Assembly (NCBI RefSeq): GCF_026213295.1
Contig: NC_079421.1
Location: 21,360,189 to 21,424,188, forward strand
Length of the DNA: 64,000 bases
From: Gadus chalcogrammus
Taxonomy: Eukaryota; Chordata; Actinopteri; Gadiformes; Gadidae
Reading direction: 5' to 3'
Below, piece after piece: positions 63,601 through 64,000 of the stretch. The notes below the pieces were generated by a model that was not told where the DNA came from, did not search any database, and worked only from the letters and a program-made list of their open reading frames with translations. Made by a program: the position numbers and the translations under genes. Numbering within the stretch: the stretch's first letter is position 1; each line of letters begins with the position of its first letter.

Positions 63601-64000
63601 ACGAGACGACAACATGAACTGATGAAGCACTGTTGTGTTGTTAAAAGTACCTCACAGGCTGTTTTGTAGACGGTGCAGTTACCCGGCCGTGGGGGGACAT
63701 GTCCTGGCTCCGGTGCTGCCGTGGGCTCAGCGTCCCGGGCCAGCACATATTGCTGCAGGGCCCCCAACTTGGACCTAGCTCCCCCCTTCTGCTTTCTGAG
63801 CCAAGCCACAAAGCTGTAGCAGAGCAAAGAAAAAACACACAAAATTAACACACACACACACGCACAAACACAATACTTAGGTTTGACTCTCTTGGTCCTG
63901 CGTGCCGTACAGGGACTTGTAGGTCCGGTGCGAGTACACCCCCCCCCCCCCCCACCCCACCCGCGCGTCGTCCAGCCCCCTGGTAGCTCGGGAGCCCTCG

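Overview
This window is vertebrate nuclear DNA, most likely from a teleost fish. The evidence is split genes with GT-AG introns, very dense dinucleotide microsatellites, short non-autonomous DNA transposons, and gene content typical of fish. The microsatellite load, with many (AC/GT)n and (AG/CT)n arrays over 100 bp, would suit a gadiform (cod-like) fish, but that placement is inference.

Four host genes were rebuilt exon by exon, by chaining ORF fragments through splice sites and checking phase. Three lie on the minus strand. rnf212 (about 12.1-17.6 kb) encodes a RING-type SUMO/ubiquitin ligase-like factor for meiotic crossover. tmed11 (18.7-20.4 kb) encodes a p24 cargo receptor. spon2 (22.1-27.8 kb, with a probable non-coding first exon near 29.2 kb) encodes mindin, a secreted spondin/thrombospondin-repeat protein. 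The human order RNF212-TMED11P-SPON2 at 4p16.3 is kept, but here tmed11 is intact while the human copy is a pseudogene. On the plus strand, polr2b (46.7-60.8 kb) encodes the second largest subunit of RNA polymerase II. Its 25 coding exons add up to 1174 codons, the human length, with every phase consistent.

From 0 to 12 kb lie microsatellites, a 50-nt poly-G run and a cluster of palindromic and tandem mobile-element sequence at 10.4-11.8 kb. From 28 to 46.7 kb I found no protein gene. That stretch holds microsatellites, a 23-bp minisatellite, three strong hairpins and a nested palindromic MITE at 41 kb. Downstream of polr2b, 61.7-63.6 kb carries a frameshifted minus-strand relic of a multicopy, transposon-like teleost gene.

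The most interesting theme is microsatellites fused to splice sites. tmed11 intron 3 starts with (CA)n and ends with (TG)n in the sense strand, so its ends can pair. The acceptor of polr2b exon 15 has no polypyrimidine tract, only about 67 GT units between a CTAAC branch-point candidate and the AG. spon2 and rnf212 have acceptors built from (CT)n and (TCC)n tracts. Two introns of polr2b hold MITEs with clean target-site duplications (8 bp, and 3 bp TAA).
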